From Candidatus Sphingobacterium stercorigallinarum (GTDB lineage: Bacteria; Bacteroidota; Bacteroidia; Sphingobacteriales; Sphingobacteriaceae): a stretch of 64,000 nucleotides of DNA. The translations under genes were made by a program, and so were the position numbers. The stretch spans positions 35,966-99,965 of the forward strand of contig DXCW01000111.1 in NCBI GenBank assembly GCA_019115805.1, read 5' to 3'. The notes beneath the pieces are model-generated. The model was not told the DNA's origin and made no database searches. It worked only from the letters and a program-made list of their open reading frames with translations. This document shows, one piece after another, positions 26,215 through 34,868 of the stretch (positions within the stretch are counted from its first letter, which is position 1; every line of letters begins with the position of its first letter).

Positions 26215-27474
26215 TTACACGTTATTTAGCCCCGGTCTAGGAATTCTAGCCGTATCTATTTCCATATCCCAACTGTATTCATCCGAAGTCGGACCGTAGG
26301 TCTTTGTGGAATTCTCAATTTCCTCCAGAGAAATAATTTTCCCGGTGTAGGCTGCTTCTCTCGCCCATATAGCCAACAGCGTAGAGTCGGCCATAAAATC
26401 GTCTTGAATCAATTGTTTATTTCGAATGGCAGCGAACAATTCATCATGCTGTGTTTGATACATATTGTTCATCTGTCCTTTGAACTTCCAAGGGTGTGCA
26501 CCTTCAATCTGATAGCTACTCAATAAACTGACGTCCATAAAACCTTTACTACCGATGGCCTCAACAGAATTGCGCGGTTGGGTGCCGTTCTGTTGTCGTC
26601 CAAAATGAAACCCTTTCCTTCCATCACCGTAATCAAATTCTATAGCGAAGTGATCCCACACGTTCCCGTAACGATCCCAGGGTCTGCTTTGCCTACCTCC
26701 GGTTCCGGACACGGTTTTGGGAAGTCCGCCCCCGAGCATCCAGCTCATAAAATCAATGCTATGTACCGTTTGTTCGACAATAATATCTCCTGAGTATCGC
26801 TGATAATAAAACCAATTATACAACTGATACGTTAAATCGTCCCAATCCGCCTGCCTCGGTTTCTCGGTTAGTTCTCCTCCAAGCCGGAAAGTACTGATGG
26901 AGTACAAATCCCCAATGCTTCCATTATGAATATGCTGAGCCAATTCCCTATTGGGATTGGAGTATCTAAAACAATAACCAGACACCAGATTCAATCGTTT
27001 ACTTTTTGCCTTTTCAACCGCTTCACGTACTCGATGTACCCCTGGAATATCAACCGCCATTGGCTTCTCACAAAAGACATGCTTCCCTCGCTCAACGGCT
27101 TCGGCTAAATGATCCGGTCTGAAACTTGGTGGTGTAGTCAGCAAAGCCACATCCACATCTGTAGCTAACAACTTCTTATAGGCGTCAAAGCCGACAAACC
27201 GCCTGCTCTCAGGCACATTTACCCGATCTTGATGTGCTTCTTTTAATGTGTTTAACGCGGTCTCCAATTGAGCCGGAAAAACATCGGCCAAAGCGACGAT
27301 CTCTACATCAGGATCGGCCTGTAAGGCTTGAAATGCCGCGCCCGTACCTCGCCCACCACAGCCAATTAAACCTACCTTTATTTTTCTGTTGAACGCCCAA
27401 TCTGATTGAGGCGCAGCGAAAGTAGAGGCCCCTAAGAGCACACCTCCATTTTTAATAAAATCTCTACGATCCAT
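26215..27474 (-). CDS. Gfo/Idh/MocA family protein with Tat signal, possibly GH109-like
   Basis: 419 aa. The N-terminus MDRRDFIKNGGVLLGAS is a twin-arginine signal, so the protein is exported folded, probably with NAD bound. The Rossmann loop is GLIGCGGRGTGAA and the EKP motif is VFCEKPMAVD; EQTVHSIDFMSWMLGG carries the substrate-domain His. Exported, Tat-dependent members of this fold include GH109, which cleave glycosides through an NAD-dependent oxidation-elimination route, so this could be a glycosidase rather than a dehydrogenase. First gene of an operon with a cytoplasmic paralogue and a sulfatase. Confidence 0.85.
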   Translation of the reverse strand: MDRRDFIKNGGVLLGASTFAAPQSDWAFNRKIKVGLIGCGGRGTGAAFQALQADPDVEIVALADVFPAQLETALNTLKEAHQDRVNVPESRRFVGFDAYKKLLATDVDVALLTTPPSFRPDHLAEAVERGKHVFCEKPMAVDIPGVHRVREAVEKAKSKRLNLVSGYCFRYSNPNRELAQHIHNGSIGDLYSISTFRLGGELTEKPRQADWDDLTYQLYNWFYYQRYSGDIIVEQTVHSIDFMSWMLGGGLPKTVSGTGGRQSRPWDRYGNVWDHFAIEFDYGDGRKGFHFGRQQNGTQPRNSVEAIGSKGFMDVSLLSSYQIEGAHPWKFKGQMNNMYQTQHDELFAAIRNKQLIQDDFMADSTLLAIWAREAAYTGKIISLEEIENSTKTYGPTSDEYSWDMEIDTARIPRPGLNNV

Positions 27475-27588
27475 TTTATTGTTTTATTCTTCGGTTAGAT
27501 TGATACCTATTTTATATTTTGACAAGGGTATGAAAAATAGCCCAAAAATTATCTATTTTAACAGCAAATTAGTAATTATTGAAATCTT

Positions 27589-28854
27589 ATGCAAATAACC
27601 AATGAGCCCATATCTTACCTTATAGACAATACCACCGTGATCTTTGGCATTTTAATGGCCATATTAGGATTCGTTTTTTACACCTCCAGCGTAGGCAACC
27701 GCTGGATCAAAGGGTTTTACAACGTTATTCCACCTTTATTACTGTGTTACTTTCTTCCGGGACTATTAAATTCCTTTCATGTTATCGACGGGGTAAACTC
27801 CCCTTTACCCGCTATCGGCAGTCGTTATTTCCTCCCAGCCTGCCTTATCTTATTCGTGATAAACCTAGATATTAAAGAGATGTGGGCGCTAAGAAAGCGC
27901 GCAGGACTTATGTTTTTTACAGGTATGATTGGAATCGTACTGGGTGGGCCTCTAGCGGTTTATCTTACTTCCTTAATGGCGCCGGAAGTGGTTGGAGGAT
28001 CAGGCCCCGATGCGGTTTGGCGCGGTTTGGGCTCGCTCGCAGGCTCCTGGATCGGGGGCAGCGCTAACCAAGTAGCCCTGAAAGAAATCCTTGAACCCTC
28101 GGCCACCCTTTTCTCCTCGATCATCGCGGTGGATGTTTTTGTCGCTTATATCTGGATGGCGTTTTTATTATACGGTGCGAGTAAATACAAAAGCTTCGAC
28201 CGATTCTTTAACGCCGACGGCGAAGACGTGGAGCGTCTTAAAGAAAAAATGGATGAAAAAGTCAAAGTCAACAGCAAGATACCTGAAACCAAGGACTTGA
28301 TGTTGATGATTGCCATTGCATTTGGCGGGACTGGATTAGCCACTTTACTTGCCGACCCGGTGGCCAATTACATGACCACGAATTATCCAGAAACAGCTCG
28401 TTTTTCGCTCACTAATAGCTTTTTTTGGATCGTATTTTTCGCTACAGCCATTGGCGTATCGTTATCTTTCACTCCTCTTCGCAAGCTTGAATTTGCAGGC
28501 GCATCAAAAGTAGGAACGGTATTGTTATACGTACTCATCACGACCATCGGTATGCAGATGGACATCTTAGCCATCCTTGAAAACCCAGGACTATTTATGG
28601 TAGGAATCCTCTGGATTTCGTTTCACGCCCTACTCCTGTTGATCGTTGGCAAAATATTTAAGGTGCCTTTTTTCTATTATGCGGTCGGAAGTATGTCGAA
28701 CGTGGGGGGAGTCGCATCGGCTTCGGTTACCTCCGCAGCATTTCACCCGTCACTCATTTCGGTGGGTGTAATTATGTCGGTATTCAGTTATGCTATTGGC
28801 ACCTACGCCGGTTGGTTAACCGCAATCCTTATGCAGGTGGCTTCCGGGCAGTGA
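27589..28854 (+). CDS. DUF819 family membrane protein, putative transporter
   Basis: 421-aa polytopic membrane protein with about 11-12 hydrophobic segments. The glycine-rich stretch GLGSLAGSWIGGSANQVALKE and, near the C-terminus, GSMSNVGGVASASVTSAAFHPSLISVGV are the conserved parts of DUF819 (YjcL-like) proteins, which resemble sodium-coupled carriers. Divergent from the sulfatase/Gfo operon with 114 bp between starts, so it might import a product of those enzymes; that link is inferred from position only. Confidence 0.88.
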   Translation: MQITNEPISYLIDNTTVIFGILMAILGFVFYTSSVGNRWIKGFYNVIPPLLLCYFLPGLLNSFHVIDGVNSPLPAIGSRYFLPACLILFVINLDIKEMWALRKRAGLMFFTGMIGIVLGGPLAVYLTSLMAPEVVGGSGPDAVWRGLGSLAGSWIGGSANQVALKEILEPSATLFSSIIAVDVFVAYIWMAFLLYGASKYKSFDRFFNADGEDVERLKEKMDEKVKVNSKIPETKDLMLMIAIAFGGTGLATLLADPVANYMTTNYPETARFSLTNSFFWIVFFATAIGVSLSFTPLRKLEFAGASKVGTVLLYVLITTIGMQMDILAILENPGLFMVGILWISFHALLLLIVGKIFKVPFFYYAVGSMSNVGGVASASVTSAAFHPSLISVGVIMSVFSYAIGTYAGWLTAILMQVASGQ

Positions 28855-28895
28855 TCCATTTTTAAAATAGGCTTAGTGTTTTATAATAAGATCGC

Positions 28896-28903
28896 TATCT
28901 TTA
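28896..28903 (+). promoter_or_regulatory. near-consensus -7 element of the thioesterase gene
   Basis: TATCTTTA differs from TAnnTTTG at the last base and ends 3 nt before ATG 28907, the same close placing seen for several other genes here. Confidence 0.35.
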
Positions 28904-28906
28904 AAC

Positions 28907-29350
28907 ATGGCAAAGCATATCTTTTATAAAGGCCAAGCACTCTGGTCACAAATGGACCCAAACATGCACCTAAGGCACTCAGCTTACGCGGACTTCTGTG
29001 CGCAAGCTCGCAGCAATATGCTTCAAGAATTCGGCTTATCGCTAGCCGAACTCAATGCGCAAAAAATCGGTCCGATTCTGTTTCGTGAAGAACTCAAATA
29101 TTACAGAGAGGTTGGGCTCAACGAGATCGTTGAAGTGAGCGTAGAACTCAGCCAATTCAACAGAAATAACGATAGATTTTCTTTTCGGCACACGATTTTA
29201 AAAGAGAAAGACGTGCAGGCCGCAATTGTTGAAGTGGATGGTGCTTGGATCGATACGGTAAAAAGGAAGTTAACGAGAATTCCCCAAAGCTGGATGGAAA
29301 TGATCTCCAAACTACCTCGTACCGACGACTATGTGGAGATCGGAGACTAA
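28907..29350 (+). CDS. acyl-CoA thioesterase, 4HBT hotdog family
   Basis: 147-aa cytoplasmic hotdog-fold protein. QMDPNMHLRHSAYADFCAQAR is the 4-hydroxybenzoyl-CoA thioesterase type active-site segment (Asp at the motif start, helix following), and FREELKYYREVGLNEIVEV is the following strand. It probably hydrolyses acyl-CoA or acyl-ACP. Next to rsmI but with its own possible promoter. Substrate unknown. Confidence 0.85.
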   Translation: MAKHIFYKGQALWSQMDPNMHLRHSAYADFCAQARSNMLQEFGLSLAELNAQKIGPILFREELKYYREVGLNEIVEVSVELSQFNRNNDRFSFRHTILKEKDVQAAIVEVDGAWIDTVKRKLTRIPQSWMEMISKLPRTDDYVEIGD

Positions 29351-29419
29351 ACATCTGGCGCGGCGAATTCAAAACTCGAAAGGACAACGTTAACCACGCT
29401 AGATATAAAGCAGATTCAG

Positions 29420-29427
29420 TATCTTTG
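29420..29427 (+). promoter_or_regulatory. -7 promoter element of rsmI
   Basis: TATCTTTG matches TAnnTTTG and ends 5 nt before ATG 29433, implying a leader of zero to a few nt. Confidence 0.5.
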
Positions 29428-29432
29428 ATGTT

Positions 29433-30098
29433 ATGCTATATATTGTACCCACACCTATAGGCAATCTTCAGGACATGACGTTTCGCGCTATCGATGTACT
29501 TAAAAAAGTAGACATCATTTTAGCCGAGGACACGAGGACCAGCGCACCATTGTTAAAACACTTTGGTATTGAGAAACGGGTGTTCGCCCATCATCAACAC
29601 AATGAACACAAAGCGGTTCAGGAAATCATTCGGATGCTAAAAGAGGGGCAAGATATCGCATTGATCTCTGATGCAGGTACGCCTGCTATTTCAGATCCCG
29701 GCTTTCTTTTAGTACGAACCAGTATCCAAGAGGGCATTGATGTACAATGCTTGCCCGGACCAACAGCATTTGTACCCGCGTTGGTCAACTCAGGGTTACC
29801 CAATGACCGGTTTTGTTTTGAGGGGTTCCTGCCGATAAAAAAGGGCAGACAAACACGATTGAAAAACTTATCGACGGAGACCCGGACCATGATTTTTTAT
29901 GAGTCTCCCCATCGTATACTGAAAAGTTTACAGGACTTTATTGACACCTTTGGTGCTGACCGTCAAGCTTCTGTTTCTCGGGAAATCAGTAAACTTTATG
30001 AAGAAACCGTAAGGGGAACATTACTAGAAATTAAGACACATTTTGAATCTCACCCCATTAAGGGCGAATTCGTCTGCTGTATAGCAGGAAACAGCTAA
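29433..30098 (+). CDS. rsmI: 16S rRNA (cytidine1402-2'-O)-methyltransferase
   Basis: 221-aa SAM-dependent methylase of the tetrapyrrole-methylase fold that modifies C1402 in the ribosomal P site. Features: YIVPTPIGNLQDMTFRAIDVL at the N-terminus, ILAEDTRTSAPLLKHF, ALISDAGTPAISDPGF (SAM-binding loop) and CLPGPTAFVPALVNSGLP. It lacks the C-terminal extension of the enterobacterial form, as is usual for short RsmI proteins. Confidence 0.95.
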   Translation: MLYIVPTPIGNLQDMTFRAIDVLKKVDIILAEDTRTSAPLLKHFGIEKRVFAHHQHNEHKAVQEIIRMLKEGQDIALISDAGTPAISDPGFLLVRTSIQEGIDVQCLPGPTAFVPALVNSGLPNDRFCFEGFLPIKKGRQTRLKNLSTETRTMIFYESPHRILKSLQDFIDTFGADRQASVSREISKLYEETVRGTLLEIKTHFESHPIKGEFVCCIAGNS

Positions 30099-30164
30099 AT
30101 GAATATAGCTACCCGAATGAAAAGAAATATGGAATAAAATAGATTGACCCGAAGAAAGTGTACT

Positions 30165-30836
30165 ATGCAACATGAAGTCGAAAAATACATCCAAGATGGC
30201 CAGGATCGCAAGGTAGTGGAAAAGATTCACCGTAAGCTCATCGACATGCTTATCCCTGGGGAATCAATAAACTACATCTCCGTTCAAAAAAAACCAGCGG
30301 TAACCTTACTTCCGGACACCATTACCCTCAGTAATAAGCGTATGTTTTTATGCGAATTCACCAAGCTGGGTCTGGCTACCAATTTTGAAATATTTTTCTG
30401 GGAAGACATAAAGGACATGGCATTCAAAGAGGAAATATTCGGCTCGAAAGTGACCGTCATTCCTTACACCGGTGAAAATCTTACCGTCGATTATATCCCC
30501 AAGGTGCAGGCCAGAAAATTGTATCAATTGATTAAACTCGCACTAGATCAACAGCAGCAGCAAGAAAAACAGGAAATACTGTCCAATACGCCTCCCGTAT
30601 CCAATGCGCCTTCGGACCAGATATCACCTGGCTTGTTTCCCGCTTCCGAATCAAATAAAAGCGCACCGGAGGAGCGCGTCTTGAGAGAAAGTGATCCCCC
30701 TTCAGTGGTTCCGGACGAATCACTTGAGGACGAGGTCACCCAAACCCTTAAGAAGCTTAAAACACTATATGACAGACAATTAATTTCGCAAGCAGAATAC
30801 GAAACAAAAAAAGCAGAAATCCTTAATCGGATATAA
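30165..30836 (+). CDS. PH-like domain protein with C-terminal SHOCT domain
   Basis: About 223 aa. The N-terminal half (30-135: LTPGES-like turn, ITLSNKRMFLCEFTKLG, VIPYTGENLTVDYIPKVQARKLYQLI) resembles bacterial PH domains. A Gln-rich and Pro/Ser-rich linker follows. The last 35 residues (TLKKLKTLYDRQLISQAEYETKKAEIL) are a SHOCT motif, a short helix-turn-helix often joined to PH domains. No membrane segment. ATG 30165 is preferred; a TTG seven codons upstream is possible. Function unknown; it lies 3 nt before lnt, so they are co-transcribed. Confidence 0.8.
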   Translation: MQHEVEKYIQDGQDRKVVEKIHRKLIDMLIPGESINYISVQKKPAVTLLPDTITLSNKRMFLCEFTKLGLATNFEIFFWEDIKDMAFKEEIFGSKVTVIPYTGENLTVDYIPKVQARKLYQLIKLALDQQQQQEKQEILSNTPPVSNAPSDQISPGLFPASESNKSAPEERVLRESDPPSVVPDESLEDEVTQTLKKLKTLYDRQLISQAEYETKKAEILNRI

Positions 30837-30839
30837 ACA

Positions 30840-32471
30840 ATGAAGAATAATTATCTGTTGGCCGGTCTTAGCGCCATCCTACTCTGGATATCTTGGCCTC
30901 CTATCCCATACACCAGCTTTCTGCTGTTCATCGCTTTTATACCGCTTTTGATTGCGGTAGAGAATACCATCCGAAACGATTATAAAAAGAAGGGACGAAA
31001 GGTCTTCGCTCTGGCGTTCCTTACTGGTTTCATTTGGAATACGGCGTCTGTCTATTGGGTATACAATGCTATGAACGCCTATTTGGATGCGTTCACCTCG
31101 TTGCTTATCGCGCTCATACCCTTTTCATTAGGACCGTTATTGATGGCCACCGCCTTCCGACTCTATTACCAAGTTCGCAAGCGACAGTCCTTCCTAATCG
31201 GTGGGTTAGCTCTGATTTCATTCTGGATTGCCTACGAATACCTTCACCAAAGTTGGGATCTGGCTTTCCCATGGATGACATTAGGGAATGGTTTTGCGAA
31301 TTTCCACGAATTGATTCAATGGTATAGTGTAACCGGCATCTACGGAGGAAGTGTTTGGGTCTGGGTCGCCAATATTATTGGCTTTCTATGGGTCTGGCAA
31401 CGGAAAGAAAAGATGGAGGTTTACCCTCAGAAACGGCTAGCGGCTGGCTTTACACTATGGCTACTGCTACCAGCAGCCATCTCTTTGTTTACGTACTTTT
31501 CTTACGAAGAACACCCCAATCCTTCAGAAGTTGTGACGGTCCAACCGAATATTGATCCCTACGGCAAGTGGGGACAGATTACTCCACAAGAACAGTTAAA
31601 AACGTTAACCGAATTATCTCAGAAGGTCGCTAAAACCAATACTGAATTTTTCATTTGGCCAGAAACGGCGATATCCGACCCGAAACAGATTAATGAGGAC
31701 GAGTTCAGAACCTATCCACAGTATGAGCACGTACTGCAATTCTTAGCGCCATACCACAATGGCAATGTGCTTTCGGGGATCGAGAGCTATCGATTATACG
31801 ATGCACGGGAAACCCAAACGGCTCAAGCTATCGGAAATTTATTTTATGACCGTTTTAATGCTGCGGTGCTGATCGATGGAAGTAGTAAATTGCAATTTTA
31901 CCATAAATCGAAATTAGTGCCAGGCGTCGAACAAATGCCGTTCGGAAGTGCTTTACAGTTTCTCACGCCATTGTTTCAACATTTCGGAGGATCTACTGGG
32001 GGCTACGGTAGTCAAGCAGAGCCCAACGTCTTTTACTCGGCAAGCGGTATTGGCGCAGCACCAGTTGTGTGTTTTGAATCGATTTGGGGGAATTATGTAG
32101 CGAAATACGTACAAGAAGGCGCCCAATTCATCGCGGTAATCACCAATGATGGTTGGTGGGGAGACACTTCGGGAAAAGATCAGCATTTGTTATACGCCAA
32201 GCTTCGCGCGATTGAAAATCGCCGATGGGTGGTGCGTTCGGCAAATACAGGAATATCAGGGTTTGTCAATCAGCGTGGCGATATCGTCCAGCGAAGCAGT
32301 TGGTGGGTTCCGACGGCACTCTCTCAAGAAATCAATTTAAATGAAGAAATCACATTCTATACCAAATACGGAGACTTAATCGTCTATATCTTTCTAGTAA
32401 CCGGCTTGATATCATTCTATTTAATGATCCCCAAAAAAAGGAATAACAGTAAGAAGTATGCAACTGAATAA
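30840..32471 (+). CDS. lnt: apolipoprotein N-acyltransferase
   Basis: 543-aa inner-membrane enzyme adding the third acyl chain to lipoproteins. About seven hydrophobic segments (residues 5-220 and one near 515-535) flank a carbon-nitrogen hydrolase domain (about 230-500) with the Glu-Lys-Cys triad: FIWPETAI, FYHKSKLVPGVE and VVCFESIWG. ITNDGWWGDTSGKDQH is the conserved loop after the Cys. The abundance of lipoproteins in the window (NlpE-like, TamL-like, S9 homologue) fits. Starts 3 nt after the PH-SHOCT gene. Confidence 0.95.
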   Translation: MKNNYLLAGLSAILLWISWPPIPYTSFLLFIAFIPLLIAVENTIRNDYKKKGRKVFALAFLTGFIWNTASVYWVYNAMNAYLDAFTSLLIALIPFSLGPLLMATAFRLYYQVRKRQSFLIGGLALISFWIAYEYLHQSWDLAFPWMTLGNGFANFHELIQWYSVTGIYGGSVWVWVANIIGFLWVWQRKEKMEVYPQKRLAAGFTLWLLLPAAISLFTYFSYEEHPNPSEVVTVQPNIDPYGKWGQITPQEQLKTLTELSQKVAKTNTEFFIWPETAISDPKQINEDEFRTYPQYEHVLQFLAPYHNGNVLSGIESYRLYDARETQTAQAIGNLFYDRFNAAVLIDGSSKLQFYHKSKLVPGVEQMPFGSALQFLTPLFQHFGGSTGGYGSQAEPNVFYSASGIGAAPVVCFESIWGNYVAKYVQEGAQFIAVITNDGWWGDTSGKDQHLLYAKLRAIENRRWVVRSANTGISGFVNQRGDIVQRSSWWVPTALSQEINLNEEITFYTKYGDLIVYIFLVTGLISFYLMIPKKRNNSKKYATE

Positions 32472-32472
32472 G

Positions 32473-32480
32473 TATATTTG
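32473..32480 (+). promoter_or_regulatory. -7 promoter element of the cysteine desulfurase gene
   Basis: TATATTTG matches TAnnTTTG and ends 5 nt before ATG 32486. It begins right after the lnt stop, giving an independent, almost leaderless transcript. Confidence 0.5.
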
Positions 32481-32485
32481 CCTCC

Positions 32486-33619
32486 ATGCAAGTGTATTTT
32501 GACAACGCCGCTACAACCGCGCTAGACGAAGAGGTTATCGATGTAATGGTCAGCACATTGAAAGACCATTACGGGAATCCATCATCGATCCATCAACATG
32601 GGCGAGAAATGAAAACCATTGTGGAGAAAGCACGTCGAACGGTAGCGAAATTATTAAACGCATCCCCTTCTGAAATATTTTTCACCTCTGGAGGAACTGA
32701 GGCAGACAATATGGCCATCGTGCGAGCGATCGAGACATACGATATTCAGCATGCCATCAGCTCGCCCATTGAGCATCACGCGGTTCTTCATACCCTAGAG
32801 GAGCTGGCAAATAAGGGTACCATTAAGCTTGATCTGCTTCAGGTGGATGAAAAAGGCAATGTCGATTTAGAGCAACTGGAGGAACTACTATCTAAAAATC
32901 CGAAAACGTTGGTTTCTTTAATGCACGCTAACAACGAAATTGGGAACCTAACCGATATTCAAAAGGTCAGCGAACTGTGTGAAAAACATCAGGCTCTTTT
33001 TCACTCCGACACGGTCCAGACCATGGGACACTATGTCCACGATTTATCAGCACTGCGGATCGACTTTATTACTGGCGCGGCTCACAAATTTCATGGACCT
33101 AAAGGTGTTGGCTTCATCTATATCAACGGCAAAAACAAATTAAAACCGCTCATTTTCGGTGGAGCGCAAGAGAGAAATATGCGGGGCGGGACCGAGAATG
33201 TGTACGGGATTGTTGGGTTGGCTAAAGCACTCGAAATTGCCTATACGAGCATGAGCGAGCATCAAACTTATATACAGTCGCTAAAGACTTATATGATGGA
33301 AGAGCTAACCAAATCCATTCCTGATGTGCGTTTTAACGGGGAAACTACGCCAGAAAAGGCACTTTACACGGTGTTGAACGTATCATTACCTTGTACTGAA
33401 ATCGGGGATATGTTATTATTTAAGCTGGACATAAAAGGAATCTCCGTATCCGGCGGCAGCGCCTGTAGCTCCGGTTCAGACATCGGCTCTCATGTGTTAC
33501 GTCATTTAGGTGTTGATGCCAGCCGCCCGTCGGTACGGTTCTCATTTAGCAAGCAAAATACCCGAGAAGAGGTCGATTACGCAGTAAGTGTTTTAAAGGA
33601 CATATGCTTAGGTAGCTGA
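32486..33619 (+). CDS. cysteine desulfurase, NifS/IscS family
   Basis: 377-aa PLP enzyme that takes sulfur from cysteine for Fe-S clusters and thiolated tRNAs. MQVYFDNAATTALDEEV is the typical N-terminus; HSDTVQTMGH holds the PLP-contacting Asp, GAAHKFHGPKGVG the PLP lysine (near 201) and SGGSACSSGS the catalytic loop Cys (near 326). The short loop without a long insertion suits a class I (IscS-like) enzyme. No isc or suf genes are adjacent, so a role in tRNA thiolation is equally possible. Confidence 0.93.
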   Translation: MQVYFDNAATTALDEEVIDVMVSTLKDHYGNPSSIHQHGREMKTIVEKARRTVAKLLNASPSEIFFTSGGTEADNMAIVRAIETYDIQHAISSPIEHHAVLHTLEELANKGTIKLDLLQVDEKGNVDLEQLEELLSKNPKTLVSLMHANNEIGNLTDIQKVSELCEKHQALFHSDTVQTMGHYVHDLSALRIDFITGAAHKFHGPKGVGFIYINGKNKLKPLIFGGAQERNMRGGTENVYGIVGLAKALEIAYTSMSEHQTYIQSLKTYMMEELTKSIPDVRFNGETTPEKALYTVLNVSLPCTEIGDMLLFKLDIKGISVSGGSACSSGSDIGSHVLRHLGVDASRPSVRFSFSKQNTREEVDYAVSVLKDICLGS

Positions 33620-33744
33620 TCCATACGGCGCCCCATATTGAATAGCAAAAGTCGATAACCGGATCACCGAGAAAGTAGCTGTATAGGGTACATTCGCTCG
33701 AATCGCCTACTGGAGTAAAAAAGATATAAACACAATCATTGTGA

Positions 33745-34173
33745 TTAAGGCACGTCGTCGACCTTGGTTAGCACGTATTTCTCCGCCAATTCGCCTGTTA
33801 TCTCGTTACCTGAGAGGTCAAGTTGATTTAACTGATCTTTTGCGACCTTGAAGCTATAATCGATGTTCTCCAAGCTCAGTATTCCACGATCGACCGACCA
33901 TTTGCCTTTGTATTCGAAGACTTCTTCACTCTTACCGACATAGATATAGCGCATTTGGTAATTCCGGTCATTGTCTAAATGCAAAACAGTAGTGATATTA
34001 CTACAATCCGCACAGGGTAATTGTCCTTCATAAATCCCCACTACCGAAAGCCCTCTTAAAATATTATCTTCTGTTCCAACCACTTGGTTCACATTCGACC
34101 TGCTGTTGATACAACTGTACCCTAAGCCGATTAACAGGATTGCAAAACAGATGATAAACAAAGATTGCCGCAT
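33745..34173 (-). CDS. NlpE-like lipoprotein (copper resistance protein NlpE N-terminal domain)
   Basis: 142 aa if started at ATG 34173, which gives a good lipoprotein signal (MRQSLFIICFAILLIGLGYSC) with acylated Cys21; the longer frame to 34218 would bury it. The mature part has VVGIYEGQLPCADCSNITTVLHL, the NlpE CxxC motif, and a GKWSV-type beta-barrel. In E. coli NlpE senses surface contact and copper and triggers Cpx. No Cpx genes are adjacent here. Envelope stress or metal sensing is inferred from the domain. Confidence 0.85.
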   Translation of the reverse strand: MRQSLFIICFAILLIGLGYSCINSRSNVNQVVGTEDNILRGLSVVGIYEGQLPCADCSNITTVLHLDNDRNYQMRYIYVGKSEEVFEYKGKWSVDRGILSLENIDYSFKVAKDQLNQLDLSGNEITGELAEKYVLTKVDDVP

Positions 34174-34242
34174 ACTAAGACTGTGTGTTAAAATAGAAAA
34201 ACAAAAAAGGTACCACAATCTCCTCTGTTTTGAATTTTAACA

Positions 34243-34575
34243 TTATTCGTCTTCATCCAGCAAACCACTGGCCATCAAATGCGCATTCTTTAATTCTCCT
34301 AAGGCGTGAAAATTACGTTTATTTTGTGCCACGATCATACCTTTATCGTAAATACGTAAAGCTTCGTCTTTCCGCCCAAGCTGTTCTAAATATTTTCCGT
34401 AATGATAATAGGTACCCACATAATCTTCGTGGTTCTTCACCAAATCTTCAAAACCACCCAACGCCCCTTTCTCATCCCCAAGTTTGAGTAATTCCATGGT
34501 ATATGCATATTTCAAAAACGGGTCGTTCGGGCTTTCCGAGAGAAATTGACGCAACTGTTCTAACCTTGTTTCCAT
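34243..34575 (-). CDS. small tetratricopeptide-repeat protein
   Basis: 110 aa. Starts at ATG 34575 (METRLEQLRQFLSESP); a TTG two codons upstream is less likely. It contains about two TPR units (PNDPFLKYAYTMELLKLGDEKGALGGFEDLV and DYVGTYYHYGKYLEQLGRKDEALRIYDKGM), followed by an acidic tail. It has no signal peptide, so it is cytoplasmic. TPRs mediate protein contacts; the partner is unknown. It lies 69 nt from the start of the NlpE-like gene in the same direction. A 14-bp palindrome lies about 60 bp upstream. Confidence 0.85.
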   Translation of the reverse strand: METRLEQLRQFLSESPNDPFLKYAYTMELLKLGDEKGALGGFEDLVKNHEDYVGTYYHYGKYLEQLGRKDEALRIYDKGMIVAQNKRNFHALGELKNAHLMASGLLDEDE

Positions 34576-34633
34576 ATCCAAAATTAGCCATAATTTTCAA
34601 ATAGTCAATCCGAAATACCAGACCTTAAAACTA

Positions 34634-34647
34634 CTATGCTAGCATAG
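34634..34647. promoter_or_regulatory. 14-bp perfect palindrome between the TPR gene and etfB
   Basis: CTATGCTAGCATAG is self-complementary over its full length. It lies in the 293-bp divergent region, 59 bp from the TPR gene start and about 185 bp from the etfB promoter. Candidate operator with unknown regulator. Confidence 0.35.
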
Positions 34648-34819
34648 AAAATGACGAAACAATGACGGACAAACAAAAATGAAGGCAGGCGATCTAAATT
34701 TCACAAAACGCCACACAAACCGCATTAAAGAAACCGACAAGCACAATACGCGATATATAAATCTGATTTAGCACCCCAAAACAGACAGCGATTTTCCGAA
34801 AAACCTAACTCCCAAATGC

Positions 34820-34850
34820 TTTGAAATCAATATAAAATCATGTAGGTTTG
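34820..34850 (+). promoter_or_regulatory. promoter of etfBA with both -33 and -7 elements
   Basis: TTTG at 34820-34823 and TAGGTTTG at 34843-34850 are separated by 19 bp, matching the Bacteroidota -33/-7 consensus and spacing. The -7 element ends 18 nt before the etfB ATG. Confidence 0.7.
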
Positions 34851-34868
34851 TGTAAAACACATTAAATT

